64,000 nt of DNA from Pseudonocardia sp. 73-21. GTDB lineage: Bacteria > Actinomycetota > Actinomycetes > Mycobacteriales > Pseudonocardiaceae. Position 1 is the first letter of the stretch, and each line of letters opens with the position of its first letter. The translations under genes and the position numbers were made by a program. Below the pieces are notes generated by a model. That model did not search any database. It was not told where the DNA came from and worked only from the letters and a program-made list of their open reading frames with translations. The stretch spans positions 124,001-188,000 of the forward strand of contig NZ_MKVV01000083.1 in NCBI RefSeq assembly GCF_001899645.1. The letters are read 5' to 3'. Of the stretch, positions 41,938 to 50,311 are shown piece after piece.

Positions 41938-42696
41938 ATGATCCGCACCGCGCTCGTCACCGGCGTCAGCCGCCGCCGGGGCATCGGCTTCGCCATCGCC
42001 CGCCGGCTGCTCGACGACGGCCACCGGGTGTTCGCCCACTCCTGGAGCCCCTACGACGCCACGGAGCCGTGGGGCGCCGATCCCGACGGGATCGACGGCG
42101 TGCTGGCCGAGCTGGGTTCCCGGGTCGGTCACCTCGCCGCCGATTTCGAGGACGCGTCCGCGCCGGCGCGGCTCGTGGCGGCCGCGGTGGAGCGGTTCGG
42201 CGCGCTGGACACGCTCGTCGTCAACCACGCCCGCAGCCAGTCCACCGGCATCGGCGACCTCACCGCCGACATGCTCGACCGCACCTGGGCCGTCAACGTG
42301 CGGGCGACGCTGCTGCTGGTGCAGGCCTTCGCGGCGCAGTTCACCGGCGAGACCGGGCGGGTGGTGCTGTTCACGTCCGGCCAGCACCGCGGGCCGATGC
42401 CGGACGAGATCCCCTACATCGCGACGAAGGGCGCGCTGCACCAGCTCACCGCGAGCCTCGCCGACGCGCTCGTCGACCGCGGGATCACGGTGAACTGCGT
42501 CAATCCCGGGCCGACCGACACGGGCTGGGCCTCCGCGGACCAGGACGCGTTCGTCGGCCGGCACATGCCCCGCGGCCGCTGGAACTCCCCCGCCGAGGCC
42601 GCGGCGGTGGTCGCGATGCTGCTCGGCCCGGACGCGGAGACGATCACCGGTCAGGTGGTGGACGCCGAGGGTGGATTCCGGCGCTGGACGCCCTGA
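41938..42696 (+). CDS. Short-chain dehydrogenase/reductase
   Basis: 252 residues. The cofactor loop is TGVSRRRGIGFAIA, with two extra Arg making NADP plausible; VNHARSQ stands at the usual NNAG position, FTSGQHRG holds the Ser, YIATKG the Tyr-Lys pair, and VNPGPTDTGW follows. It ends VVDAEGGFRRWTP. It lies 10 bases after the flavin reductase and may be co-transcribed. Substrate unknown. Confidence 0.8.
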   Translation: MIRTALVTGVSRRRGIGFAIARRLLDDGHRVFAHSWSPYDATEPWGADPDGIDGVLAELGSRVGHLAADFEDASAPARLVAAAVERFGALDTLVVNHARSQSTGIGDLTADMLDRTWAVNVRATLLLVQAFAAQFTGETGRVVLFTSGQHRGPMPDEIPYIATKGALHQLTASLADALVDRGITVNCVNPGPTDTGWASADQDAFVGRHMPRGRWNSPAEAAAVVAMLLGPDAETITGQVVDAEGGFRRWTP

Positions 42697-42809
42697 CGCA
42701 CCACGGACCGTCATCACGTCACGCGGTCGGGCGGGCACCCGGCAACACCTTCGGGTGAGATCCCCACCGCAGGCGCGACGCAGCGATGATCACCCGCCAA
42801 GCTGGGGCC

Positions 42810-42983
42810 ATGCAGCGGAAGCCCCTGGTCATCGCCCTCGTGCTCGCCGTCGCCGCGGGCGCCGTCCTCGTCGGCGGGGCGGCCGCCGAGACCCGCACCA
42901 CCCGCACCACCCTCACGTCCTCGGCCTACAACCGCGGCTGGGAGGTCCCGTCCGCGGACGCGATCGCTGCCCTCGACCGCTAG
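42810..42983 (+). CDS. Small exported peptide
   Basis: 57 residues: a basic start (MQRKPL), a hydrophobic stretch VIALVLAVAAGAVLVGG with an AAA-type cleavage region at ~27, then a 30-residue polar mature part (TRTTRTTLTSSAYNRGW, ending SADAIAALDR). There is no recognised family. Its TAG stop overlaps the stop of the convergent IRED-like gene by CTAG. The 113 bases before it hold no feature I can name. Confidence 0.5.
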   Translation: MQRKPLVIALVLAVAAGAVLVGGAAAETRTTRTTLTSSAYNRGWEVPSADAIAALDR

Positions 42984-43828
42984 ACGGCCCCTCCGCGCAG
43001 GCCCCAGATGTTCGCGCGGTCGATCGGGTCGCCGTCGGCCATCCGCTGGTACATCTGCGCGGCGGCCCGGGAGAACCCGTCGGGCAGGCCCACCGCCGCG
43101 AACGCGTCACCGGCCTCCTCCATCTCACCCACCCACCGCCACGCCTTGGCCGCCGCGCGGGTGTCGAGCTGCTCGAGCTTCGCGACGAGGTCCGTGCCGT
43201 CGCGGGCCAGCTCCTCGCGCAGGGCGTCCTCGACGCCGTAGGCCCGGGCCGCCTCCGCGATGGCCAGCCAGATCGTCGGCAGCGCCTTGCTCTGCGCCGC
43301 GAAGCAGGCCTTCAGGCCGCTGGCGGCCCCGATCCCGCCGTCGAGCACGCGGGCGGTGAACGGCGAGCCCGCGAACAGCGCCGCCACCACCGGCGCCTGC
43401 TCCCCCGCGAGCCACAGCACGGTGTGCCCGGGCTCCCACGCGGGTGGCCCGATGATCGCGCCGTCCACCGTGCGGTCGGCCCCGAACAGCTCGCCGATGC
43501 CCGCGACCGTGGCGGGCGAGACGGCGTTGGCGTCGACGTAGAGGGGGCGGCGGTCGCCCGCGGCGGCCGCCACCTGTTCCGCGACGTCGCGCGCGGCGTC
43601 GGGCGGGCACACCGAGATCACCACGTCGGCGCGCCGGGCCAGCTCGGCGAGATCCGGGACGCCCACCAGATCGGCGATCTCCGCCCGCTTCGAGGTGGTG
43701 ACGCTGCGCCCCGCCGCCGCCCAGATCACGGCCCCCGCAACGGGCTTGAGGGCGGAACCGACCGAGGCGCCCATGACGCCGGGGTGCAGGATCCCGATGA
43801 CGGGCCGGGGGGGCAGCGCGAAGGTCAC
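42980..43828 (-). CDS. 6-phosphogluconate dehydrogenase-like / IRED-like NAD(P)-binding protein (DUF1932)
   Basis: 282 residues. The N-terminal Rossmann domain has IGILHPGVMGASVGSAL, ADVVISVCPPDAARDVA, YVDANAVSPATVAGI and GAIIGPPAWEPG. The C-terminal helical domain (DUF1932-like) includes GIGAASGLKACFAAQSKALP and GLPDGFSRAAAQMYQR. This is the beta-hydroxyacid dehydrogenase/imine reductase superfamily. Substrate unknown. GTG 43828 is preceded by the hairpin region at 43902-43952. Confidence 0.8.
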   Translation of the reverse strand: MTFALPPRPVIGILHPGVMGASVGSALKPVAGAVIWAAAGRSVTTSKRAEIADLVGVPDLAELARRADVVISVCPPDAARDVAEQVAAAAGDRRPLYVDANAVSPATVAGIGELFGADRTVDGAIIGPPAWEPGHTVLWLAGEQAPVVAALFAGSPFTARVLDGGIGAASGLKACFAAQSKALPTIWLAIAEAARAYGVEDALREELARDGTDLVAKLEQLDTRAAAKAWRWVGEMEEAGDAFAAVGLPDGFSRAAAQMYQRMADGDPIDRANIWGLRGGAV

Positions 43829-43901
43829 GGCAGCATCATCGCGCCACAGCCGTCCGGGCGCGCAGGGTGCCCCGGTCCCCGGACGTCGCAGCCCGTCGGG
43901 T

Positions 43902-43952
43902 CACCTCGCAGCGCGCCGGCGGGCTGCGAGCAGCACCACGTGCTGCGAGGTG
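43902..43952. repeat. 11-bp inverted repeat with competing inner hairpin
   Basis: CACCTCGCAGC (43902-43912) pairs with GCTGCGAGGTG (43942-43952). The right arm also overlaps CAGCAC-CAC-GTGCTG (43931-43945), so two stems are mutually exclusive. An extra CTGCGAG copy is at 43924-43930. It lies between the YdjM-type gene and the IRED-like gene on the minus strand: terminator, attenuator or operator. Confidence 0.6.
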
Positions 43953-43967
43953 GGTGGGGCCGAGGGC

Positions 43968-44771
43968 TCAGGCCCGGGTCAGGAGGCGTTGCAGCTGGTC
44001 GCGCGCCTGCTCCAGTACCGGGGCCACCCCGGGCACCACGAGCGCCACCAGCACGAACACCGCCACCGTCAATGCCGGCGCCACGAGCCAGGCCTCCACC
44101 GCCCCGCCCGTACGGAACCGGAAGGCACGCGGGCTACCCACCGGATACCAGCTGCGCTGCCGGATCCGCAACGGCCACAGCAGCGGCGCGCCCGACTCGG
44201 TGATCGCGTCGCCCGCGGAATGCACCAGCATCCCGAGTGTGATCGCGGTGCCGAGCCAGCCCGCGGTGCCCGCCGTGCCGCCGGGCACGTACTGCTGCAC
44301 GGCGAGGGTGAGCCCGGCCGCGATCACCAGGGACGGCGGGCCGGGCACGATCGCGTCGAGGCCCTTGATCGCCAACGCGAGGCAGACGAACAGCGTGCCG
44401 AGCAGGACGGGCTCGCCCCACCGGGCGGAGGCGAGGTTCACGGCCACCCCGAGCAGCACCGCACCGACGACCGTGTGGGTGAGCCCGCGATGGGTGCCGC
44501 GGCCGGTGTCGCGGCGGCCCTTCGTCAGGTCGTACACCAACGCGGACAGCGGCCGGATCACCCGCGACGCCAGCCACGACGCCACGGAGAACCGGCGGGT
44601 GGCCTCGGAGGACGGGTGGTCGAGGTCCGGGAGCAGAGCGGCCCCCGCGCACACCCCGGCGAAAGTCAGGATCGATCCCGCGGAGGGCTGGACGTCGGCG
44701 ATCCGCGGCGCGAACCCCGCGACCGCGAGCCCCAGGGCCGCACCGGACGTGGCATGAGAGACCCCGAGCAC
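43968..44771 (-). CDS. YdjM-type metal-dependent membrane hydrolase
   Basis: 267 residues, several helices. The metal motifs are SHATSGAALG at the start, LLPDLDHPSS, RGTHRGLTHTVVGA and MLVHSAGDAITESGAP, matching the YdjM/YbcI membrane hydrolase family (DUF457). Biochemical role is unknown; in E. coli ydjM is SOS-regulated, but no LexA-like site is visible here. GTG 44771 puts the first His motif at residue 6 as in relatives; an upstream GTG at 44849 would add an unsupported 26 residues. Confidence 0.75.
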   Translation of the reverse strand: MLGVSHATSGAALGLAVAGFAPRIADVQPSAGSILTFAGVCAGAALLPDLDHPSSEATRRFSVASWLASRVIRPLSALVYDLTKGRRDTGRGTHRGLTHTVVGAVLLGVAVNLASARWGEPVLLGTLFVCLALAIKGLDAIVPGPPSLVIAAGLTLAVQQYVPGGTAGTAGWLGTAITLGMLVHSAGDAITESGAPLLWPLRIRQRSWYPVGSPRAFRFRTGGAVEAWLVAPALTVAVFVLVALVVPGVAPVLEQARDQLQRLLTRA

Positions 44772-44888
44772 CCGAGAACCGTAGGCGCGCGGCGCGGCAC
44801 CGGCCGCGAGGCACGCCGTGACCGCCCACCCCGATCGCCACATGGTCACCCGTGGCGGTTGTGACGGGTCGGTCGGGGTCGCGTCGAT

Positions 44889-45878
44889 CTACAGACCCAG
44901 GTGGCCCAGAATGCGTTGCGCCGCCAGGGTGGCGGTCAGATCGCCCCCGCGGACCTCGGCCTCCAGCGTCGGCAGCTCCGCCTGCACCGCAGGGTCCGTC
45001 GCGACCCGGTCCAGGAGCTGGTCACGGACCATCGCCCACATCCACTCCACCTGCTGCGTCGCGCGCTTCGGTGACAGCTCGCCGTGCTCGTCGAGGGTGG
45101 CGCGGTGCTCGGTGACCTTCTCCCACACCTCTGCCATTCCGGCCCCGGTCTGCGCGCTGCAGGCCAGTACCGGCGGCTGCCAGCTCTCGCTGGTGGGCGT
45201 CATCATCCGCAGCGCGCCGGCCAGCTCGCGCGCGGCGGCCTTCGCGGGGCGCTCGTGGTCGCCGTCGGCCTTGTTGACCGCGACGACGTCGGCGAGCTCG
45301 AGGATGCCCTTCTTGATGCCCTGGAGCGCGTCGCCGGTGCGGGCGATGGTGAGCAGCAGGAACGTGTCGACCATCCCCGCGACCGTCACCTCCGACTGCC
45401 CCACGCCCACGGTCTCCACCAGCACCACGTCGAAGCCCGCGGCCTCCATCAGCACGATCGTCTCGCGGGTGGCGCGGGCGACCCCGCCCAGCGTGCCCGC
45501 CGACGGCGACGGCCGGACGAACGCGTTCGCGTCGTTGGCGAGCTTGGCCATCCGGGTCTTGTCGCCGAGGATCGAGCCGCGGGTGCGCGTGGACGAGGGG
45601 TCGACGGCCAGCACGGCGACCTTGTGGCCGGCGCCGGTGAGCATCGTGCCGAGCGCCTCGATGAACGTCGACTTGCCGACGCCGGGCACGCCGCTGATGC
45701 CCACGCGATGAGCCCCACCCGCCTGCGGCAGCAGCTCCATCAACAGCTGCTGGGCGGCCTCGCGGTGGTCGGCCCGGCGGCTCTCGACGAGCGTGACGGC
45801 CCGCGCGAGCACCGACCGGTTGCCCTCCAGCACCCCCTTGGCGAGCGCAGGGACGTCGACGGCTCGGCGCTCAGCCAC
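44889..45878 (-). CDS. meaB: Methylmalonyl-CoA mutase-associated GTPase MeaB
   Basis: 329 residues, G3E GTPase. P-loop GVPGVGKSTFIEALG, LAVDPSSTRTRGSILGDKTR, switch region FVRPSPSAGTLGGVARATRE, VETVGVGQSEV, and NKADGD. It protects the mutase by gating loading and release of adenosylcobalamin. It is the third gene of mutA-mutB-meaB and follows mutB by 69 bases that contain an inverted repeat. GTG 45878 has GAGG upstream. Confidence 0.95.
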   Translation of the reverse strand: MAERRAVDVPALAKGVLEGNRSVLARAVTLVESRRADHREAAQQLLMELLPQAGGAHRVGISGVPGVGKSTFIEALGTMLTGAGHKVAVLAVDPSSTRTRGSILGDKTRMAKLANDANAFVRPSPSAGTLGGVARATRETIVLMEAAGFDVVLVETVGVGQSEVTVAGMVDTFLLLTIARTGDALQGIKKGILELADVVAVNKADGDHERPAKAAARELAGALRMMTPTSESWQPPVLACSAQTGAGMAEVWEKVTEHRATLDEHGELSPKRATQQVEWMWAMVRDQLLDRVATDPAVQAELPTLEAEVRGGDLTATLAAQRILGHLGL

Positions 45879-45887
45879 AGAACACCT

Positions 45888-45929
45888 CGTGCGCGGATAT
45901 CGGTGTCCCGACCCTGATCTCCGCGCACG
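45888..45929. repeat. Inverted repeat in the mutB-meaB spacer
   Basis: CGTGCGCGGA and its exact complement TCCGCGCACG, 22 bases apart; pairing continues with ATC/GAT after one mismatch. A similar dyad with the same arm and spacing lies between mutA and mutB (48134-48175). Confidence 0.7.
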
Positions 45930-45947
45930 GGCGCGGTAGCGCAGGTC

Positions 45948-48116
45948 TCATCTGTCCAACGCGGCCGTCAGCTTGGCCAGCAGCTCGACGGCCGACTCCG
46001 CGATCACCGTGCCGGGCGGGAACACCGCCGCCGCGCCCATCTCGAGGAGCGTGGGCACGTCGGCGGGCGGGATCACCCCGCCCACGATGATCATGATGTC
46101 GGACCGGTCGAGCTTCGCCAGCTCGTCGCGCAGCTCCGGCACCAGCGTCAAGTGGCCCGCGGCGAGCGACGACACCCCGACGACGTGCACGTCGGCCTCC
46201 ACGGCCTGGCGCGCCACCTCCGCGGGGGTCTGGAACAGCGGGCCCACGTCGACGTCGAAGCCGAGGTCGGCGAACGCCGTGGAGATCACCTTCTGGCCGC
46301 GGTCGTGGCCGTCCTGGCCCATCTTCGCGACCAGGATGCGGGGCTGGCGGCCCTCCGCCTCCGCGAACTCCTCGACGGCCTCGCGCGCCCGGGCCACGGC
46401 GGGGCTGGTGCCCGATTCCTTCGAGTACACGCCGGAGATGATCCTGATCTGTCCCGCGTGCCGGCCGAACACCTTCTCCAGCGCGTCGGAGATCTCCCCG
46501 ACGGTGGCCATCGCGCGGGACGCGTCGACGGCGAGGTGCAGCAGGTTCTGCTCGTCGGTGCGGGTGGAGCCCTCGGCGATCCGGGCGGCCGCGTTGGTGA
46601 GGGCGGTGAGCGCGGAGTCGACCCGGCGGTCGTCGCGCTCCTCGCGCAGGCGCCGCAGCTTCTCCAACTGCTCGGTGCGGACCCCGGCGTTGTCGACCTT
46701 GCGGACCTCCAGCTCCTCGTCCGAGGTGGCGACGTACTTGTTGATACCGATGACGGGCTGGCGGCCGGAGTCGATGCGGGCCTGGGTGCGGGCCGCGGCC
46801 TCCTCGACACGCAGCTTCGGGATGCCCTCGTCGATGGCCTGCGCCATGCCGCCGGCCTGCTCGACCTCGGTGATGTGCGCCCACGCGCGCCGGGCGAGGT
46901 CGTAGGTGAGCCGCTCGACGTAGTGGCTGCCGCCCCACGGGTCGATCACGTTCGTGGTGCCGGACTCCTGCTGCAGCAGCAGCTGGGTGTTGCGCGCGAT
47001 GCGCGCGGAGAAGTCGGTGGGCAGCGCGAGCGCCTCGTCGAGGGCGTTGGTGTGCAGGCTCTGCGTGTGGCCCTGGGTGGCGGCCATCGCCTCGATGCAG
47101 GTGCGCATGACGTTGTTGTAGGGGTCCTGCGCGGTGAGCGACCAGCCCGAGGTCTGGCTGTGGGTGCGCAGCGAGAGCGACTTCGCGTTCTTCGGGTCGA
47201 ACTGGTGCACCAGCTTCGACCACAGCAGCCGCGCGGCCCGGAGCTTCGCGACCTCCATGAAGAAGTTCATGCCGATCGCCCAGAAGAAGCTCAGGCGGGG
47301 CGCGAACGTGTCGACGTCCAGCCCGGCGTCGATCCCGGCGCGCAGGTACTCGACGCCGTCGGCGAGCGTGTAGGCCAGCTCCAGGTCGTTCGTCGCGCCG
47401 GCTTCCTGGATGTGGTAGCCGGAGATGGAGATCGAGTTGAACTTCGGCATCTCCCGCGAGGTGTAGGAGAAGATGTCGGAGATGATCTGCATCGAGGGCT
47501 GCGGCGGGTAGATGTAGGTGTTGCGGACCATGAACTCCTTGAGGATGTCGTTCTGGATGGTCCCCGTGAGCTGCGCCGGCTTCACCCCCTGCTCCTCCGC
47601 CGCGACGATGTAGAGCGCGAGCACCGGGAGCACCGCACCGTTCATGGTCATCGAGACCGACATCCTGTCGAGCGGGATGCCGTCGAAGAGCTGGCGCATG
47701 TCGTAGATCGAGTCGATGGCCACGCCCGCCATGCCGACGTCACCGGCCACGCGGGGGTGGTCGGAGTCGTAGCCGCGGTGGGTGGCCAGGTCGAACGCGA
47801 TCGACAGGCCCTTCTGCCCGGCGGCGAGGTTGCGCCGGTAGAACGCGTTGGACTCCGTGGCGGTGGAGAAGCCCGCGTACTGGCGGATCGTCCACGGCTG
47901 CGTCGCGTACATGGCCGGGTAGGGCCCGCGCAGGTACGGCGTGATCCCGGGGTAGGTGTCGAGGAAGTCGACGCCGTCGAGGTCGGCGGCCGTGTAGAGC
48001 GGCTTGACGCCGATGCCCTCGGGCGCCTCCCACGTCTCGGGCGCGGGGTCGGGGGCCCACTCACCGGTGGGGGCGCCGGTCTCCAGCGAGACGGTGGTGA
48101 AGTCGGGAATGGTCAT
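45948..48116 (-). CDS. mutB: Methylmalonyl-CoA mutase large subunit
   Basis: 722 residues, family length. The TIM-barrel domain shows YATQPWTIRQYAGFSTATES, DVGMAGVAIDSIYDM, QNDILKEFMVRNTYIYPP, GYHIQEAGA and LHTNALDEALALPTDFSARI; the C-terminal B12 domain (~590-722) has KMGQDGHDRGQKVIS, the DxHxxG cobalamin-binding motif, and SSLAAGH. It isomerises (R)-methylmalonyl-CoA to succinyl-CoA with the MutA partner. ATG 48116 follows AGGAGG. It links propionate, odd-chain and branched-chain catabolism to the TCA cycle. Confidence 0.97.
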   Translation of the reverse strand: MTIPDFTTVSLETGAPTGEWAPDPAPETWEAPEGIGVKPLYTAADLDGVDFLDTYPGITPYLRGPYPAMYATQPWTIRQYAGFSTATESNAFYRRNLAAGQKGLSIAFDLATHRGYDSDHPRVAGDVGMAGVAIDSIYDMRQLFDGIPLDRMSVSMTMNGAVLPVLALYIVAAEEQGVKPAQLTGTIQNDILKEFMVRNTYIYPPQPSMQIISDIFSYTSREMPKFNSISISGYHIQEAGATNDLELAYTLADGVEYLRAGIDAGLDVDTFAPRLSFFWAIGMNFFMEVAKLRAARLLWSKLVHQFDPKNAKSLSLRTHSQTSGWSLTAQDPYNNVMRTCIEAMAATQGHTQSLHTNALDEALALPTDFSARIARNTQLLLQQESGTTNVIDPWGGSHYVERLTYDLARRAWAHITEVEQAGGMAQAIDEGIPKLRVEEAAARTQARIDSGRQPVIGINKYVATSDEELEVRKVDNAGVRTEQLEKLRRLREERDDRRVDSALTALTNAAARIAEGSTRTDEQNLLHLAVDASRAMATVGEISDALEKVFGRHAGQIRIISGVYSKESGTSPAVARAREAVEEFAEAEGRQPRILVAKMGQDGHDRGQKVISTAFADLGFDVDVGPLFQTPAEVARQAVEADVHVVGVSSLAAGHLTLVPELRDELAKLDRSDIMIIVGGVIPPADVPTLLEMGAAAVFPPGTVIAESAVELLAKLTAALDR

Positions 48117-48133
48117 CGCGCGCCTCCTGGGGT

Positions 48134-48175
48134 CGTGCGCGGAAATCCGGGCGGGAACACTGTTATCCGCTCACG
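48134..48175. repeat. Inverted repeat in the mutA-mutB spacer
   Basis: CGTGCGCGGA and TCCGCTCACG (one mismatch in the dyad), 22 bases apart: the same left arm and spacing as the mutB-meaB dyad at 45888-45929. Confidence 0.65.
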
Positions 48176-48180
48176 GGTGG

Positions 48181-50043
48181 TCACAGGGCGGACCACACCG
48201 CGTCGATGGTGGCCAGAGCGTCGCCGCCGGCGTAGAGCTGCGCGTCGACGCCCGGCACGTCGGCCTTGCCGGCGAGCAGGACGTAGGTGGCGCCGGCCTC
48301 GCGCAGCGCGGCGACGGTGGCCTCGGCGCGCTCGCCGTAGAGCGCATCGGTGCTGCAGAGGACCGCGACCGGCGAGCCGGTGTCGGTCCAGGCCTTCACC
48401 ACGTCCTCGACGGTCTCGGTCGGCCCGGCCTCGACGGCCTCGATCCCCCCCGCCTGCAACAGGTTGCGGGCGAAGCCGGCGCGGGCGGTGTAGGCCGCGA
48501 GCGGGCCCAGCGTGGCCAGGAACGCGCGCGGTCGGGCGCCGGACTCGGCGAGCACCGTGTCGGAGCGGTCGCGGTAGGACTCGTAGGCCCCGGCGGGGCG
48601 GTAGACCGGGAGACCGCCGCCGGCCGCGGCCGGGAGCGGGTCGCGGTGGACCGGCTTCTCGTCGAGGTCGGGGAACTCGCTGACGCCGGTCAGCGGCACC
48701 TTCCGCGTCGCGATGTCCTTCTGGCGCTTCGCACGCACTCCGGCGATCTGCTCGGCCACGAACCCGGAGTCCAGCGCCGCGACGGCGCCGCCGGCGGCCT
48801 CGATCTCCTGGAAGAACGCCCAGGCGGCCTTCGCGAGGGAGTCGGTGAGCGACTCGACGAACCAGGAGCCGCCTGCCGGGTCGATCACGCGGGCGAGGTG
48901 CGACTCCTCCACCAGCAGCGACTGGGTGTTGCGCGCGATCCGCCGCGAGAACGGGGTGGACCGACCCAGCGCCGCGTCGAACGGCGCGACCGTGACGGCG
49001 TCGGCCCCGCCCACGCCGGCCGCGAACCCGGCGACGGTGCCGCGCAGCAGGTTCACGTAGGGGTCGCGGCGGGTGAGCATCGTCGGGGACGCGACGGCGT
49101 GCTGGGTCTGTGTGGTCCCCGGCGCGGCGCCGCTCGCCTCCAGCACCCGGGCCCAGACCCGGCGGCCGGCGCGGAGCTTCGCGATGGTCGGGAACTGCTC
49201 GGCGGTGGCGGCGACGCGGAACTCCAGCAGCCGCGCGGCCGCGTCGACGTCCACGCCCGCCCCGGTCAGCGTGCGCAGGTAGGCGACGCCCGCGGCGAGG
49301 GAGAACCCGAGCTCCTGGGCGTCGGACCCGCCCGCGGAGTGCACGGGCAACCCGTCGACGACGATCGCCTTCACCTGCGGGAACTCCGCCACGACCCGCT
49401 GGGCGAGCGGGACGACCGAGTCGAGGTCCGGGCCGGAGCCGGTGCGGGCGCGCACCCCGATCGGGTCGACCCCGAGCGTGCCGAGCAGCGCGACCGGATC
49501 GATCCCGCGCTCGGTGGCCAGCGCCAGGAACTCCTCGGCGCCCCCACCATCGAGCACGATCGGCGCGAGGTCGAGGAACACTCCGTCGAGCACGGTGGGC
49601 AGGTCGGCCGGGGCGGTGCCGCCGTCGCCGACGGTGAGCCAGATCGAGTTGACGCCGTTCTCGAGGTCGGCGAGCACCGCGGTGTGGGCGGTCTGCGGGT
49701 CGGGCTCGGCGTGGCGTTGCCGCACGTCCCAGCCGTCCGGCACCGGCCCCCGGGCGCGTGCGCCGCGGACGAACGGCTGCTGCCCCGGCACCCCGGCGGC
49801 GGGGAGGTCGGCGACGTCCTCGGCGGTGTAGAGCGGGAGGACCCCGATGCCCTCGGGTGAGGTGCGCACGAGCTTCGCGACGCCGGCGCCGGGCTCCGCG
49901 TCGTCGGTGATGCGCCGGGACTTCTTCAGCACCCCGTCGACCAGCTCCACCCACTGCTCACGGGAGGCGGCGGGGAACTCCCCGGCCAGCACGAGCTCGT
50001 CGGGTGCTTCAGGTGCGCCTGCTTCTTCGCGGCCGTCGACCAT
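48181..50043 (-). CDS. mutA: Methylmalonyl-CoA mutase small subunit
   Basis: 620 residues. It is homologous to MutB through the barrel (EGIGVLPLYTAEDV, RRDPYVNLLRGTVAGFAAGV, RIARNTQSLLVEESHLARVI, DPAGGSWFVESLTDSLAKAA). The C-terminal domain lacks the DxHxxG cobalamin motif, as expected for the non-catalytic subunit. It is first in the mut operon. ATG 50043 lies six bases from TAGACT on the minus strand, so the operon may be leaderless. Confidence 0.95.
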   Translation of the reverse strand: MVDGREEAGAPEAPDELVLAGEFPAASREQWVELVDGVLKKSRRITDDAEPGAGVAKLVRTSPEGIGVLPLYTAEDVADLPAAGVPGQQPFVRGARARGPVPDGWDVRQRHAEPDPQTAHTAVLADLENGVNSIWLTVGDGGTAPADLPTVLDGVFLDLAPIVLDGGGAEEFLALATERGIDPVALLGTLGVDPIGVRARTGSGPDLDSVVPLAQRVVAEFPQVKAIVVDGLPVHSAGGSDAQELGFSLAAGVAYLRTLTGAGVDVDAAARLLEFRVAATAEQFPTIAKLRAGRRVWARVLEASGAAPGTTQTQHAVASPTMLTRRDPYVNLLRGTVAGFAAGVGGADAVTVAPFDAALGRSTPFSRRIARNTQSLLVEESHLARVIDPAGGSWFVESLTDSLAKAAWAFFQEIEAAGGAVAALDSGFVAEQIAGVRAKRQKDIATRKVPLTGVSEFPDLDEKPVHRDPLPAAAGGGLPVYRPAGAYESYRDRSDTVLAESGARPRAFLATLGPLAAYTARAGFARNLLQAGGIEAVEAGPTETVEDVVKAWTDTGSPVAVLCSTDALYGERAEATVAALREAGATYVLLAGKADVPGVDAQLYAGGDALATIDAVWSAL

Positions 50044-50049
50044 GCGCGG

Positions 50050-50055
50050 AGTCTA
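50050..50055 (-). promoter_or_regulatory. Putative -10 of the mut operon
   Basis: TAGACT on the minus strand, six bases before ATG 50043. A GGAACG hexamer lies 18 bases further upstream and may be a -35. The 58-base spacer also has CGGAGT/ACTCCG arms (50047-50052, 50080-50085). Confidence 0.45.
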
Positions 50056-50101
50056 GTGACAGTCGGGGTTGACCGTTCCACTCCGAGACGGGTGACACCG
50101 C

Positions 50102-50311
50102 TTACTCGGCGAACCGCGGGGACAACTGCAGCGCCATCCGCGGGCAGTCGCGCACGGCCTGCTCGGCGGCTCCGCGCAGGGCCCGCGGGACGGGCACGTC
50201 GGTGGCGGTGAGCGGGTAGCCCCACTCGTCGCGGCCGATGAGCTCGGGCAGGAGCTCGACGCAGCCGCCGCGGCCGCGGCAGCGGGTCCAGTCCAGGTGC
50301 AGGGTCGTCAT
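50102..50311 (-). CDS. Small ferredoxin (single cluster)
   Basis: 69 residues, LDWTRCRGRGGCVELLPELI near the start with Cys-x5-Cys, and RDCPRMALQL near the end. Three cysteines in the C-x5-C...CP arrangement indicate one 3Fe-4S cluster, typical of actinobacterial P450-type ferredoxins, but here it is last in the ApbE/NuoF-like module. Start ATG 50311 overlaps the preceding stop (ATGA). It probably carries electrons between the NuoF-like flavoprotein and the membrane reductase. Confidence 0.85.
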   Translation of the reverse strand: MTTLHLDWTRCRGRGGCVELLPELIGRDEWGYPLTATDVPVPRALRGAAEQAVRDCPRMALQLSPRFAE

